Positions 1-11,067 of a stretch of DNA of 64,000 nt are shown piece by piece. The position numbers and the translations under genes were made by a program. The notes under the pieces were generated by a model. It was given only the letters and a program-made list of their open reading frames with translations. It had not been told where the DNA came from and ran no database searches. The DNA is from Clytia hemisphaerica (taxonomy: Eukaryota > Cnidaria > Hydrozoa > Leptothecata > Clytiidae), in assembly GCA_902728285.1 (NCBI GenBank), contig CACVBU010000570.1, forward strand, positions 372,001 to 436,000, in the 5' to 3' direction. Numbering within the stretch: the stretch's first letter is position 1; every line of letters starts with the position of its first letter.

Positions 1-310
1 GTTTAAAGCCTTAAAATGTTCTTAACATTCTTCTTATTTTCACCTTTTTTGAGTATTTTTGTTCATTTTCCAAACAAATTGAGTGTTCTAGGGTCTACAA
101 AGCCTTAAAATGTTCTAAACTAACTTGTTCTTAACAATTTAGCCGTCGAAGCCTTATGTTCTTATATACATTAAAAGAAGAAATTTTGGCGGGAAGAAAA
201 TTTGCCGGATTTGACGGATCTGTTCAAAATCCGCCAAATTAAGTTCACGCCAAATTTAATTGTTTCCGTCACCCGCCAAATTAAATTCCCGCCAAATTTA
301 AGTTGCTCTA
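1..310. repeat. AT-rich repeat with TGTTCTTA and GGCGGGAA motifs
   Basis: Positions 1-170 hold several spaced copies of a phrase like CCTTAAAATGTTCTTA, also seen at 58.68-58.87 kb, so this is probably one dispersed family cut by the window edge. From 187 to 305 there are four or five GGCGGGAA/CCCGCCAAATT words in both orientations, which looks like a second small inverted-repeat element. No coding potential was recognised. Confidence 0.4.
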
Positions 311-407
311 TTTATTCCCCCAAATGTGTGCTATTTCAGGCTTTAAAAACAGGTTTTTCCTTTTTTAATGGTGAATTCAATTTTCAAATTCTTAGACTCA
401 GCTATGC

Positions 408-455
408 TGCACGCATCCCTTCTGATATGATTTGATGTAGGGGATGCGTATCATC
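408..455. repeat. Short dispersed hairpin repeat, copy 1
   Basis: GCTGCACGCATCCC, then TCTGATATG, then GGGGATGCG: the two ends can pair as a small hairpin (CGCATCCC with GGGATGCG). The same phrase recurs at about 49.66-49.71 kb, so it is a dispersed repeat. Confidence 0.45.
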
Positions 456-509
456 TACAATATTTCTGTCCCAACTTGCACCCGTCTTTTCTTTTTTCTT
501 TTTTAATTA

Positions 510-1020
510 TGCGTCACAGCAATACTGACTTACTTGACTTAAGTGCATAATCCCACGGGGATCTTTGCACACTTCTTGGAGACAAACTCTTTCCACTTTT
601 CTCTGTCACGGGCACAGCAGTAAGAAGTGGGATCCCTGCGTCTTCTTGGATTAGATCGCTCCATCTTTTAGGGGGACGTCCAAGAGGTTTTTTTTCTTCT
701 TAAAACCATGCTTATAATAAGCCTTGTGCACAGTTGATATTGGGGTCTCTTCTTGCGATGTGACCAAACAAGTTCATTCTCATCCTTTTGATCATATCAA
801 AGATATCCAACTTGACACCAAGAACACGCTTTAATTCTACTATTTTCTTTTTGTCGACTCTGCGTTTCCCAGCCATGATTCTGAGGCAATCGTTTTTGAA
901 GACTGGAAGTTTTGACATACATTTTTTCTTTAAAGACCAAATTTCACAGACACTATTGGTATGGTGAGTGCGTAGAGGAGTCTCAATTTGATTCGTAGCG
1001 ATAAGTCGTTTCTTGACCAT
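510..1020 (-). mobile_element. Decayed LINE (non-LTR retrotransposon) 3' coding end
   Basis: Minus-strand translation gives the stretch that follows the reverse transcriptase in many animal LINEs: CLRIMAGKRRVDKKK, RMNLFGHIARRDP, then in shifted frames GRPPKRWSDLIQEDAG and CCARDREKWKEFVSKKC before a stop. The reading frame is broken at least twice (near 712 and near 630), so this is a dead fragment, lying downstream of the last visible beta-galactosidase exon, probably in an intron. Family placement (RTE/Jockey-like tail) comes from the general motif pattern only. Confidence 0.7.
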
Positions 1021-1033
1021 ACATTTTCCTTAT

Positions 1034-1375
1034 AGGCGTAGTGGTATAGTGGTTATCATCCTTGACTCCCGCCTGGGAGGCCCGAGTTCGATACCCACCG
1101 TGTCACTACGATTCACTTGGCAAGTGAATGTACCTTCGCCCGGGTCAACCCATGCCATGTGAGGGGAATTGGGTACCACTACTCTGATACAAGAGTGTGG
1201 GGAGATATATCAGGCAATGTGGTGTGGTGACGAAATTCATAGGGTCAGACTTGCGAGAACGCATGGTTCTCCCGTCCTGATCGAGTATCGTTGCTATACA
1301 CCATCGGTTCTGTGTGTCGCGAACATAGGATCGGCAGAGTCTGATAAGCGCGATGATTTCCCTATCCTAAGATAG
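1034..1375 (+). mobile_element. tRNA-derived SINE (tRNA-Gly-like head)
   Basis: The first 70 bases resemble a tRNA gene with an A-box-like TGGTATAGTGG and a B-box GAGTTCGATACCC, the internal RNA polymerase III promoter. The acceptor ends do not pair (GGCGTAG against CCGTGTC), and the unit continues into unrelated sequence to about 1375, as SINEs do. The 3' end is approximate. It shares no obvious body with the SINEs at 29.7 kb and 42.4 kb, so it is probably a different family. Confidence 0.6.
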
Positions 1376-1782
1376 TGAATGCTGTCCTGGGGTTGGGCCA
1401 ATTCCCCATGTGGGATGGTACATCTCTCTCTCATTTTCCTTATGAATTTAGCAACGTGTTCAGACGTGTTAAACTTCTTCCCCAGTTTTCTGGGACAAAA
1501 TCCGAGAAAACAAATCGTAGGAGTTCTCTTTTTGATAATGAAAGATACCATTGCATTGATGCGTTAAATGTAACGTCACTTTAGTTGAGCTAGATTGAAT
1601 GCTGAAAATAGCTACGCTCACCGCAGAGAAATTTGCATAAAGATGTCTCAGACACAGAATGTTGCCTAGCCGTAACAAAACAAACTTTGCGTTATCTTTT
1701 CAGTCAGCGAAGAAGAGTTTGATACAGGCTAGGTTCGAATTCCTGTTCAATTTCATCAAAGAAGTCGTAAAATGATAGATAC
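1376..1782. other. Non-coding stretch between SINE and beta-galactosidase exon 6
   Basis: No exon, RNA gene or clear repeat was recognised here. It is most likely part of the intron that follows exon 6 of the beta-galactosidase gene on the minus strand; short open frames on both strands lack splice-site or family support. Confidence 0.4.
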
Positions 1783-4700
1783 CTTATCAACAAAAACACT
1801 GGCACGATCACTGAATGCTCCAAGGTCGAGAATCAAATCATTGCCAGATGCACCAGAGATGTCAACTTCATAAAGAATCCAACCTTGCGCTAAGTCAAGC
1901 CATGCAAAAGGCTGTGGTGTTTTACTCACATTGGCTGGTAATTGCGAGACGACATCGAACAATGATTGCGACTGTTAGAAAAGTTAGAAAAATATCATTG
2001 AAAATTGATGTTGGTATATAGCCTGTAAAACACTAGTCCTAATAACTAATATTTAAAACTACAACCTTTTTTGCAGTCTTCTTTCTCTTAATTTTAAGTA
2101 TGGCAACAATATTTAGGCAAATATTGACGGAGGTGATTAAAAAGGCCATTCTTATCCCAAAGACTTCTTACAAGCAAGACGTATTTTAAAATTCAACAGG
2201 CCAAATTTCCATGAGCGGGTAGAGAGCTTTACAACATTATAACTTTTGGCTTCTTTTTTCTTTATCTACCGCAGTCATATTCAACTTGAAAGGGGAAAAC
2301 AGGCTTTTACACTGAAATTAGAAATATAAAAGTTATAGTCGGAATAAGAGGGGGGGATAGATGGAAAACAAAAGAAACTAAAATGTCGCTTTACGAACTT
2401 ACAGATGCGAGAGGGACTTTCATGTATGGAAGCTTTTCACTGGGCTTTGGTTGTGGTCCTGGTGGCATTGCTGTATATTTGGAAATGACTTTTTGTAATT
2501 TCCAATATTTTTCTGTAGGATCACCAGCTTCTGATATTGGAGCGTCGTAATCATAGCTTGATGTGATTGGTTGGAGACCATCACCTCCCATGTTTGCACC
2601 ACTCATCATGTTGAAGTTTGTACCACCTGTGAAGTTTAAATAGGTAAGTACACCTTAATAGAAAGTTTAAGATTTATGAGGAGGTAAACTAGTACTGAAC
2701 TCTAAAAAAAGCTTAATATCTTATTCCACACCATTCCAATTAGTTGCTTCAATCTAGCCATTTTTTAGATTGATTGATTTGATTGTTTACCTCCTCATTT
2801 CTGAATTTCTAATAAGATTTATTGAGAAGAGTTATAATCGAGTTTCAAAACTAACGTTGGGTTTCCACTGGAAAAAATAATGTCGTGATTCTTTTGTCCC
2901 AAAACATAATGGAATATTCTGATATTACTGATATTTTACCCCTCAATGCCCTGGATAGCCTTATGTCAGCCTAATAATAAACTTTTTAGTAATCTATTTT
3001 CCAACTTAAAAACTGATAGAGAACGAAACAGAAAATTATACAGTGAGTAACATTTCCTTGTATTCAGAAAAGTGGGAATCTGAATTATAATCTAAATTAG
3101 GAGACTGGTCTTGGCGATACAACATTGATTCTTTTATCAGCACGAAATATTAAACTATTATTTACCGATGAACATGTATAGGTTGACAGAAGCATTCAAA
3201 GCCAATATCTTGTCCAGAGATGAAGCTACCAGATCTGCACTAGTTCGGTGATGTTTTTCTCCCCAATGATCCAACCATCCTGTGTAAAACTCTGAATTGA
3301 CCTGGAATGAAAAGATACGTTGAATATTGATGCATTTGGATAAATCACTCGGAACTCAGAACTTAAAACTGCTCTCATGGACGACGGCATTGAGCAAACT
3401 GTTTTGGATTTGTTATGTTAAATTTCAGTACAATAAGTATTAGATATAAATTAAATAATATTCATGTTGTGTTCAAACGAATATGCGATGAGATAAGGAA
3501 ATACAACCATCCTTGTCCAGCCAAGCAAGGTAATCTCAATATAAAACAGCCAGACTATTCCTGATATGCACCATTCCAATGTCTTCCACGGACCCAACAG
3601 CTGATTGGTTGAAAGTGACGTATTGACTGATTTTACGTCACTTACAACCAATCAGCTGTTGGGTCCATGATCTAATGTCAGAAGACATTGCAGTTTCGCA
3701 TATTATGAATAAACCCCCAAATAAAAGCTAAGTTTTCTTACAAGTGGTCCTTTAGGTTGAAATTTTCGTTGGACATCAAAAGAATGTGACGGATCACCAC
3801 CAGGTCCAAAGTCAACAGTTGTGTATGTCCTGTTTGTTGATCCACATTTGACCATTCCATCAGATGCTCCATCAGTTGTGAATAACAATGATGAAGGAAC
3901 ATATTTCTTAAGTAGGTCTACCATGTTGTTCATATATTCGTGATCACATCCATAACTTCCATATTCATTTTCAACCTATTGATATTAGTAAATAGAATTG
4001 GATACAATACAAGGGCTTTGGTGTGTATCCTTTAAGGTTAAAAGGCTCATTGTTTCAATAACATGTTTACATATGCCTTCTTTAACAATTAAAATTTAAA
4101 AATTTGAACTTCTTAATAAAAAATGATGAATTTAATTTCGGCGAGCGACCAAAATAAAATTCTGGTAGGGATTTCGAATAGTAATTTGGCAAGCAAACAA
4201 AGACGCAAAAAAAACTGAAAATTAAAATTATAAAATGGTTAACTTTTCATGAAATGTTTCTTGAATTTGGTCAATGATTAATATTGCAATTTTTGTGGGA
4301 TCAAATACGACATATCTTGCTTTAAATCAACAAATTTGCCAAGTTTAATGCCCAAAAAATCAACTAAAGGTTCAAAAGATTGAAAACAGACCATTTAGTT
4401 TTTAGAAATGCATAATAATTAAGGTCAGATTCAATAAAAACTATCAATTTAACGAGCCTTACTTGAAAAGCTATGACAGGACCTCCATTCTCATAAAGTA
4501 AATGTTCCAATCTTGGAAACAAATTTTTAAACCATCGATCAACAAGTTTCATATAGGTTGCATCTGAAGTTCGAATCTTATCTTTACACATACTGTAAAT
4601 CCAAGCAGGGAAACCACCATAATCCCATTCCGCACAAATATAGGGTCCAGGACGTAAGATGACCAAAAGATCTTGTTGTTGTGCAAGTTCAATGAATTTA

Positions 4701-5326
4701 ACAAGGTCTTTTTGGCCCTCAAAAAAGTAGCGACCGGGTACAGTTTCATGATAATTCCAAGCAATGTATCTGAAAAAAAATTATAATTATAATATAATTA
4801 TAAATATAATTGCAGTATGAAAAATGGAAATTAAAGAAAATTAAATGTAGGGTCCAGGTCAAAAGGGCATCCTAAACTTTACGAGAGAAATAAAATTTCT
4901 GGTAAGTAATATTCACTCAAGAAATTTGGACAGTAGATAAGCATTTATTTATTCCTTATTTGATACTCTTTGACAGTGCCTTAGTCTAAATAGTAGACAA
5001 TAAAAGAAACTACCAGTAGAAGTCATAAGAATTTCCTAAAGAGAAGGAAAAGTATGAGACTATTCTATATAAACTTACGTTTGAATGGTGTTAAGACCCA
5101 TCATTTTAGCTTTGTGTAGTCTATCCTCCCATAGCTGATATGGAATACGAAAATAATGCATCCCACCAGAGATGTAACGAAATGGTTTTCCATCTTTCAA
5201 GAATGTGTTGTGCTCATAATCGATAGTGAAAGATGGATTGTCTTTCAAATATCTATTCTTATCAAAATTTATTTTGAAAGAGCTCACAAGTGTGAAACAA
5301 ACCAAAAGAACCAAATAATCTTTCAT
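1783..5326 (-). CDS. GLB1: Beta-galactosidase, GH35 family (3' part outside window)
   Basis: Glycoside hydrolase family 35 enzyme that removes terminal beta-galactose from glycans, in animals a secreted/lysosomal protein. Six exons join in phase: 5079-5326, 4463-4769, 3742-3975, 3166-3301, 2403-2626, 1783-1971 (446 codons, no stop). It starts at ATG 5326 with a hydrophobic signal peptide ([16 protein letters not shown]). Family blocks in order: [44 protein letters not shown] (acid/base Glu about residue 189), [13 protein letters not shown] (nucleophile Glu about 267), [13 protein letters not shown] and [14 protein letters not shown]. Exon 6 ([16 protein letters not shown]...[10 protein letters not shown]) matches the start of the beta-domains. 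Animal enzymes are about 650 residues, so roughly 200 are missing; exon 6 ends in a good donor (GTATCT), so the rest should lie left of position 1. The gene could be one of several paralogues (GLB1 or GLB1L), so the symbol is at family level. Confidence 0.93.
3578..3690. repeat. Near-perfect hairpin with CCAAT and CRE-like arms
   Basis: Left arm 3590-3622 and right arm 3634-3665 are almost perfect reverse complements around an 11-base loop. Each arm carries GACCCAACAGC, ATTGG/CCAAT and TGACGTA/TACGTCA, and a weaker outer pair CAATGTCTTC/GAAGACATTG flanks them. It lies in the beta-galactosidase intron between exons 4 and 3. It could be a tiny inverted-repeat transposon; a regulatory role is only a possibility. 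Confidence 0.75.
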
Positions 5327-6993
5327 ATTGTTAACTGTTCAATAAAAAAGAGAGAAACGTCAGCATGAAATTCAATATGCAAGTTTTCTCTGATGCTTTA
5401 AAATTGAACTCAAATTTTGCTAGGAGATTTTTGTATTGTAAAAAGGAGACAAGCAAAATGGGCCTTTTCATTTAACTTTTTTTGTGTGTATATACCTACT
5501 GCATCGTTTTGAAATAATGATACATTAAAGCTTGTTTCCCAATGTATGATAAGAAGCAATAAAAAGCAATAGAAAGCGTTAATTTTCGAAATGAAAGTGA
5601 AAAAAAGCAATAAAAAGCGATGATGAAACAGGTCTTAAAATAAAATTTACTTAAGGAAAGTTTATAAGCAGAATAAAATAAACTCAGAGAACATCAAAGG
5701 ATTGGCTGATGATTTTAGAACCTTGATTTAGTTCCTCAAGTTTTACCCTTTATTTCTTTGTTATAAATTTTGTTGCAAGTTTCCTAGTTTTTGCCTGAAA
5801 GTTTAGTTCACAACAGAAGAAAATAGCAAAAACTATGGAGTTGTCTTCAGAAAGTATGTACATTAACAACACAAACTCCTACAATCCCATGAATTTAATA
5901 AAGTCAACTAGCTGTTTCGGCATCGTCCGAGACGACTCTTTTGCAATTTCCTTTCTTGCTTTGCTCGCTTTAATTTTGCCGTCAAACTCTTGATAATTTA
6001 AAAAACTTTGGTGCCAAGATAAAAGGAGTGAAATTAAAAACATGACATTCTTAGGGCAATGGCAACTAATACCATGCGAATAAAATGGAATAGTGTAAAT
6101 CTGTAAATCACATTCAAAAAATAATAAAGACAATTTTAAGTTGCGTTTTTTTAGCCTTAGTCATAACTTTTTGTTTTGTTTTAGATTTGTTCTTTTCTCA
6201 CTTTTCTTTAAAAATATTGTTTTGTTTTGAAAAGAATTCGAATGTCATTAGTTATAAAATAAGGTCATCAATTACATTCGAAAATATATAAAAGAAAAGA
6301 GAAAAAAAGAGAAGGAAAGTCAGGACAGAAATTAAAATTGCTTAATGTAGATGGGTGTTTAGTTTCAAAACAAAGGCCGAACGAAGTCTAAACCAGGCTC
6401 TATCAACAAAAACATTGCGAAAACAAAAGGACAGACAGACAGAAAAACAAACAAACAAAGTGACATACAGACTAAGGCTATTAACATATAGATTAATATT
6501 ACGTACTGTAGTTAGCTTTCAATCATCATTGCTACACCAAAAATTACAGAAGTGAAGCAAAAAGAGAAATTTTAGAAACCGAAAGCATATTTCTTTATAA
6601 GAAAACCCTCTATATGTGGGAATTGTCGTAGGAATACCCTTTTTTTTATTGGACTTGACTTATAAAAATTTTGCTTTGCCTAGTTGTAGTTTCTTCATAA
6701 TTTTATAGATTTCTTAGTCTGTTCAAAACTTAGTTTTCTAGTTTCCTCATTATACTTACAAAGTCGATCATTTGAAAAAAGAAAATTTTGAAATTTTGAA
6801 TTTTTTTTCTTCAAATGATCCACTTTGGCAAGATACATCTTTGTTTTATGAAATTTTGAAAACAATTGGATAGACTATGCTTGAGAAATTCAATTTTGTT
6901 TTTAACGTCATAATCATAATCAGATTTTCCGGTTTTTCGCAAAAAAAAGCGAAAATACAATTACGTTACACATCAGGTTAGAGACTCAATCAT
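5327..6993. other. Intergenic AT-rich stretch upstream of beta-galactosidase
   Basis: Should contain the promoter of the minus-strand beta-galactosidase gene, but no TATA box or other element can be assigned with confidence. A 60-base AT-rich inverted repeat at about 6765-6826 (GATCATTTGAAAAAAG with its complement) and a short CAGA microsatellite near 6432 are the only visible structures. Confidence 0.4.
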
Positions 6994-7034
6994 ATGTTCA
7001 GTCATTTTATCAGGTTATTTTCTATCGACCAATA

Positions 7035-7585
7035 CAATCTGAAGATTATGACAATTATAAGACATAATCATGCATCAATAGTATGGGACCCAGTAGGAAA
7101 TCTAAAACTCAATCGACACATAGAGTCTGTACAACGAAAATCAGCTAAATGGATTTCTAATCAATGGCAACGAGAAGCCTCTCCAACTAGTATGATTAAG
7201 AACCTTGACCTGCAAACATTGGAGCAGAGGCGTACAGTCAAGCGCTTAACATCTCTCTACCAGTTTCACCATGGAATCAAGTTCATGCCTCCTAATACCA
7301 TTAAACCTCAGAGATGCAATGATCTTCGATTTCAGCCAATCCAAGGTGCAATTCAACGGTATACCTACTCCTTCTACCCATGGATACACAATCAAAGAAT
7401 GGAATATGCTTTCAGCTGGTCTGGTTAATGCTGAGTCGTTAGATATATTTAATGATAAATTAGTGGCCTTCCTCAAATAGATTATTTTCTTAAGTTTGCT
7501 TCAAATCTCAGTGTTAATTAATCTTGTCTTGTCTTGTCTTATCAAGTTTTCAAAATTCTTTCAGTGATGCGTGAGGTCATAACTT
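7035..7585 (+). mobile_element. 5'-truncated LINE 3' end, copy 1
   Basis: The translation is typical of the region after the reverse transcriptase in CR1/Jockey-like LINEs: ASIVWDPVGNLKLNRHIE, SVQRKSAKWISNQWQ, LQTLEQRRTVKRL, then, after a 4-base insertion at about 7381 that shifts the frame, TIKEWNMLSAGL and a stop near 7480. It ends in a (TCTTG)n-like tail near 7524. The final 260 bases are repeated nearly identically at 10.82-11.07 kb. Not functional. Confidence 0.75.
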
Positions 7586-8361
7586 CTTCTGTAGTTTTTC
7601 TCCTCAATTCAACCTTGCAATCTAATTTATTTCAATTTATCTTATGTTTTATATATTAGTTAATAAAATGTTTTTACTCAGAATTGTTTTTATCCTTCAC
7701 ATATTTTTATCGTTCACATTTTTAGCCTTTTAGTTTGTTTTCAATGTCAATACAGCCATGTAGCTCTTTTTGGTAACCAATTAAATTCCTCAGTAATCTA
7801 AGTTCTTTTTTCGGCAATATTCAATTACCTCTTAATCCAAAGTGGTTGCCTTTTTATTAAATTCTAGATTTTATTATATTTAGATAGATTTTATTTTATT
7901 ACCATTTTATTTTACATTCAGGAAATTGTACGTATGTACCCTCTGAATTATTGAATAAAAATAGAAATAGAAATCATAACTTACCCGAGTGGCTGTGAAA
8001 TACGCACTATGAGCGCCTTCTGATGGCAGGAGACATGGTAAAAGTGGTCTTTTGACATTTTTTGGAAATTAATTCAAAAAATTTAGGCGATAAAACCTTT
8101 TCAAATTTCCATAGGCATTTGTTTTTGTAAATCACAAACAAATCCGAGAACCTCGCAAAATTCAATTTCCGCAAAAATTAATCCCATTAAAGTAGACAAA
8201 AAATACAAATGGAACGATTCAAGACTATTTTCAAACAGGGCTTCTTTTTTATCGGTTTTGATACTAGTTTGGTTAAATGAAGATCCACCTGATCAGCACA
8301 ACCAAATTTGACTCTCTGCTCAGCTTTTTAACGTAGACCTTTTGCTAGGTGTAATGTCATG
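7586..8361. other. Intergenic stretch with a MITE remnant
   Basis: No gene seen. At 8160-8200 the words CCGCAAAAATTAATCCC and ATTAAAGTA match the right end of the CTTTAATGGG MITE found intact at 25290-25647, so this is probably an old half-copy. Confidence 0.4.
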
Positions 8362-8697
8362 TTGAATAATTAAAGACTCTAGCATCAAAACAATGATAAG
8401 AAAAAATTTAGTGCATACATATAATAACTACCGTGAGAAAGGGTAACTTGCATCAGTGGAGGCTAACATGCATAGCCCTCAAATGAATGACCTGTCTGGT
8501 CATTCAAATACAACTATGCAGCTCCGCTCGAAGCTCTACTCTACCATTTTTGTTTTGATTTAAGTTTGTATTTTAATGACCAGACAAGTCTTTGATTTGA
8601 GGGCGATGCGTGTTAGCCTCCACTGATGCAAGTTACCCTTTCTCACGGTATGCATTGATGTGTCATTGTCATGATGCTGGAGCTTTTAATTATCCAA
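8362..8697. mobile_element. Outer MITE split by a second MITE
   Basis: The left end TTGAATAATTAAAGACTC...AGCATC...AACAATGA pairs with the right end (reverse complement TTGGATAATTAAAAGCTC...AGCATC...GACAATGA), about 85 percent alike over 35 bases. The inner element at 8431-8648 sits between the arms, so this one is older. Related ends occur at 10.36 kb and 36.07-36.54 kb. Confidence 0.65.
8431..8648. mobile_element. MITE with 75-bp inverted repeats and TA target
   Basis: Ends CCGTGAGAAAGGGTAACTTG are mirrored exactly at the right end, and similarity runs about 75 bases inwards (TCAGTGGAGGCTAACA, GCCCTCAAAT). TA flanks both ends (8429-8430, 8649-8650), as expected for Tc1/mariner-type insertion. 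Partial relatives lie at about 8800-8850 and 34.2-34.5 kb. Confidence 0.85.
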
Positions 8698-9020
8698 AAC
8701 GATATCGTCTATAAGTCCTCTAACTATGATATTACAGATTACCCATCTTATATAAGGTTTTCTTTGACACTATTTGTTGCAGTTGTTACCTTGATATCTG
8801 GTAACTTGCATCAGTTGAGGCTAACCTGCATAGCCCTCAATCAAATCCAGACGGTGTCAATTGAACAACTTCAAACGAAAATTGCAATCAAACCAATTGA
8901 ACGTAATCGAACGCGATCAAAGAATTATGATTCGATTGTCAAAGGTAATTGAATCTCAATCGAACGGCTGTTTCCTGGGTAATATTCAATTGTGTTCCAT
9001 TGCATTCAGGTAAGGTTAAA
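8698..9020. repeat. CAATTGA-rich block next to a solo MITE end
   Basis: 8800-8848 is a single diverged copy of the GTAACTTGCATCAGT...GAGGCTAAC end of the neighbouring MITE. From 8850 to 9015 there are about ten CAATTGA/TCAATTG or TCGAAC-type words in both orientations. A similar block lies at 35.29-35.99 kb, suggesting a dispersed element with many short palindromes. Confidence 0.4.
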
Positions 9021-10060
9021 TTGGTTGATTGATTGATTGTCAATTATACATTTCTTTCCCTCAGCCAATAAAAACAGGATAAATTATCTTGTCTCTAGGT
9101 AACTGGCTGTGGAGTAATTAGTTATTCAAAAGACCGTCGCATTTGCCAAAACAACTATATCCACAATAATGTGTGTTTTGCATTTTTTTTTTTCTGAGCG
9201 AAGTACATAACTTTTACATATACCTTAAATTCATTCTTTTACTGTATATATATGTTTTTATAGTTCAATCATGTAATAAAGGTTTTTATAGGACTATCAC
9301 GGACTATCATTGTCTTTTTATACTTTATATTATCGTAGTTAAAGTAATGAAAATTATTTTTTCAATACTGGCAGTTTCATGTTTTTACATAACAATCCTT
9401 TATATTATATGTAGCGAGAATGGGCCTGATGTTACTTAAATATATAGATAGATTGATAGAAAGAAAAGTACATTATAATAAATTGAAAAGAAAATGCAGA
9501 AGGCCAGTGGAGGTACATTTCAAAAGAAAATTAAAAAACAAAAATCAGACAGAGCACGAGAGAAACCTGACATCACCTGACTTCTTTGAGGAAATTCCTT
9601 TTCGCTCTGACATGAACAAACACTTTCGATTTCATCTCACGGCTAGTTTCCAACCCTTTTGATAGTGACCGAGTCAAAATTTGTCTCACTTACACAAACG
9701 AAATAAAGAGACTTTTCTATAGAAAACTTCTCCGCGCCTAAAAACTTTAGCTCGTTTCCAGGAATTCAACTCTAGCCCTGAAGCTGCTCTCTTTTCGTGA
9801 TTTTCCGATTCGGGATTGCCAACATCATCACTTTCTTCACTTTCCTTATTTCAACAGTTCAACTCTTTCAACAACAACAACTTTCTTCCTGGTGCCTAGA
9901 GGTATTATGTTTTATTGTTATCTTTAACATCTTTTTCTGTTTGGGTGTGTCTGGTATATAAGTTGTAAATGGAGGCAAACTGGGGGGGGAAGGGGGTAAA
10001 AGGCAAATGGAGAGGGTGCGGGTATACTGTAACTTGGTCTAATATGTCGACAAATTTTAA
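9021..10060. other. Intergenic, nothing recognised
   Basis: Several short open frames exist on the plus strand, but none has family motifs, plausible splice sites or composition unlike its surroundings. No RNA gene or repeat was recognised. Confidence 0.35.
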
Positions 10061-10067
10061 TATCCAG

Positions 10068-10332
10068 ACGTCCGCGCTCGATAGGATCGAACACGGAACG
10101 GATCGATATGTGATCGATGGATTACTTAACGATCCGGATAGGAGATCGATAGAGGATCGATACTCAAGATTTTTTTAAGCTTATGATTAGTTATCGATTA
10201 TTTATCGATCTATTATCATCGATCTTTTATCGATCTTATCGACCCTATTGACTCATACTCGATTTACGATCGATAACAAATCGATTAACGATCGATGACG
10301 AATCGATTAACGATCGATGACGAATCGGTATA
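10068..10332. repeat. ATCGAT-rich block
   Basis: About 20 overlapping or spaced ATCGAT, GATCGAT or TCGATTA words occur within 265 bases, including two near-identical units of AACGATCGATGACGAATCG. The density far exceeds the surroundings. The CAATTGA-rich blocks at 8.85 and 35.8 kb have a similar design with another palindrome. Confidence 0.7.
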
Positions 10333-10336
10333 CTCT

Positions 10337-10521
10337 ATAGACCTTTTTTCAAAGAGGACGTCCTGTTGAATAATTATGTAGTCCAGCCATAAAAACAATG
10401 ATAGAGCCATGCATAATTACTGTATCATGCATATTGTAATAATTATGCGTGGTTTTATCATTGTTTTTCTGCTGGACTACATAATTATTCAACAGGGTGG
10501 CCTCTTTGAAAAAAGGTCTAT
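10337..10521. mobile_element. MITE with ~90-bp inverted repeats
   Basis: The two halves are near mirror images: ATAGACCTTTTTTCAAAGAG, then CCTGTTGAATAATTATGTAG, then AACAATGATA, each found as the reverse complement at the right. Almost the whole 185-bp element can fold into one hairpin. Its inner part resembles the ends of the outer MITE at 8362-8697. Confidence 0.85.
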
Positions 10522-10817
10522 TCAAATACTAGCTCGATAATGGTAGCGACTCCAGAAGTCATGCAACTTTTCGTTGACGTCAAACCAAATGTTTCATTTT
10601 TCTGTGAACTTTGAACCCTTGGAACTTTTATTCTATGTATGCTAAAGCGTTCCGGTTTTTACTAAATGAAAGCCCGTGATCCTAGCTTTCCAGCGGTATA
10701 TAACACTGTGGACAGGGGCTAGACGGCAAATTGGTAAAATGCCGAACGTTTTGCAACATTTTGAAAATTGTTTGCCGACGTGAGAAAAAAAATTTACAAC
10801 TATCGAAAAACAAATGT

Positions 10818-11067
10818 GTCTCGATTTCAGCCAATCCAAGGTGCAATTCAACGGTATAGCTACTCCTTCTACCCATACACAATCAAAGAATGGAATATGC
10901 TTTCAGCTGGTCTGGTTAATGCTGAGTCGTTAGATATATTTAATGATAAATTAGTGGCCTTCCTCAAATAGATTATTTTCTTAAGTTTGCTTCAAATCTC
11001 AGTATTAATTAATCTTGTCTTGTCTTATCAAGTTTTCAAAATTCTTTCAGTGATGCGTGAGGTCATT
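10818..11067 (+). mobile_element. 5'-truncated LINE 3' end, copy 2
   Basis: Near-identical to the last 260 bases of the LINE end at 7.3-7.58 kb, without the 4-base insertion, so the frame reads through (FQPIQGAIQRYSYSF, TIKEWNMLSAGLVNA) to a stop at 10971. It continues past the TCTTG tail to GATGCGTGAGGTCAT in both copies. The likely origins are 5' truncation on insertion or a small duplication. Confidence 0.75.

Noticed and set aside
1034-1103. Functional tRNA-Gly gene
   Set aside because: The acceptor ends do not pair and the sequence continues as a SINE; the same reasoning applies to the heads at 30.05 and 42.41 kb.
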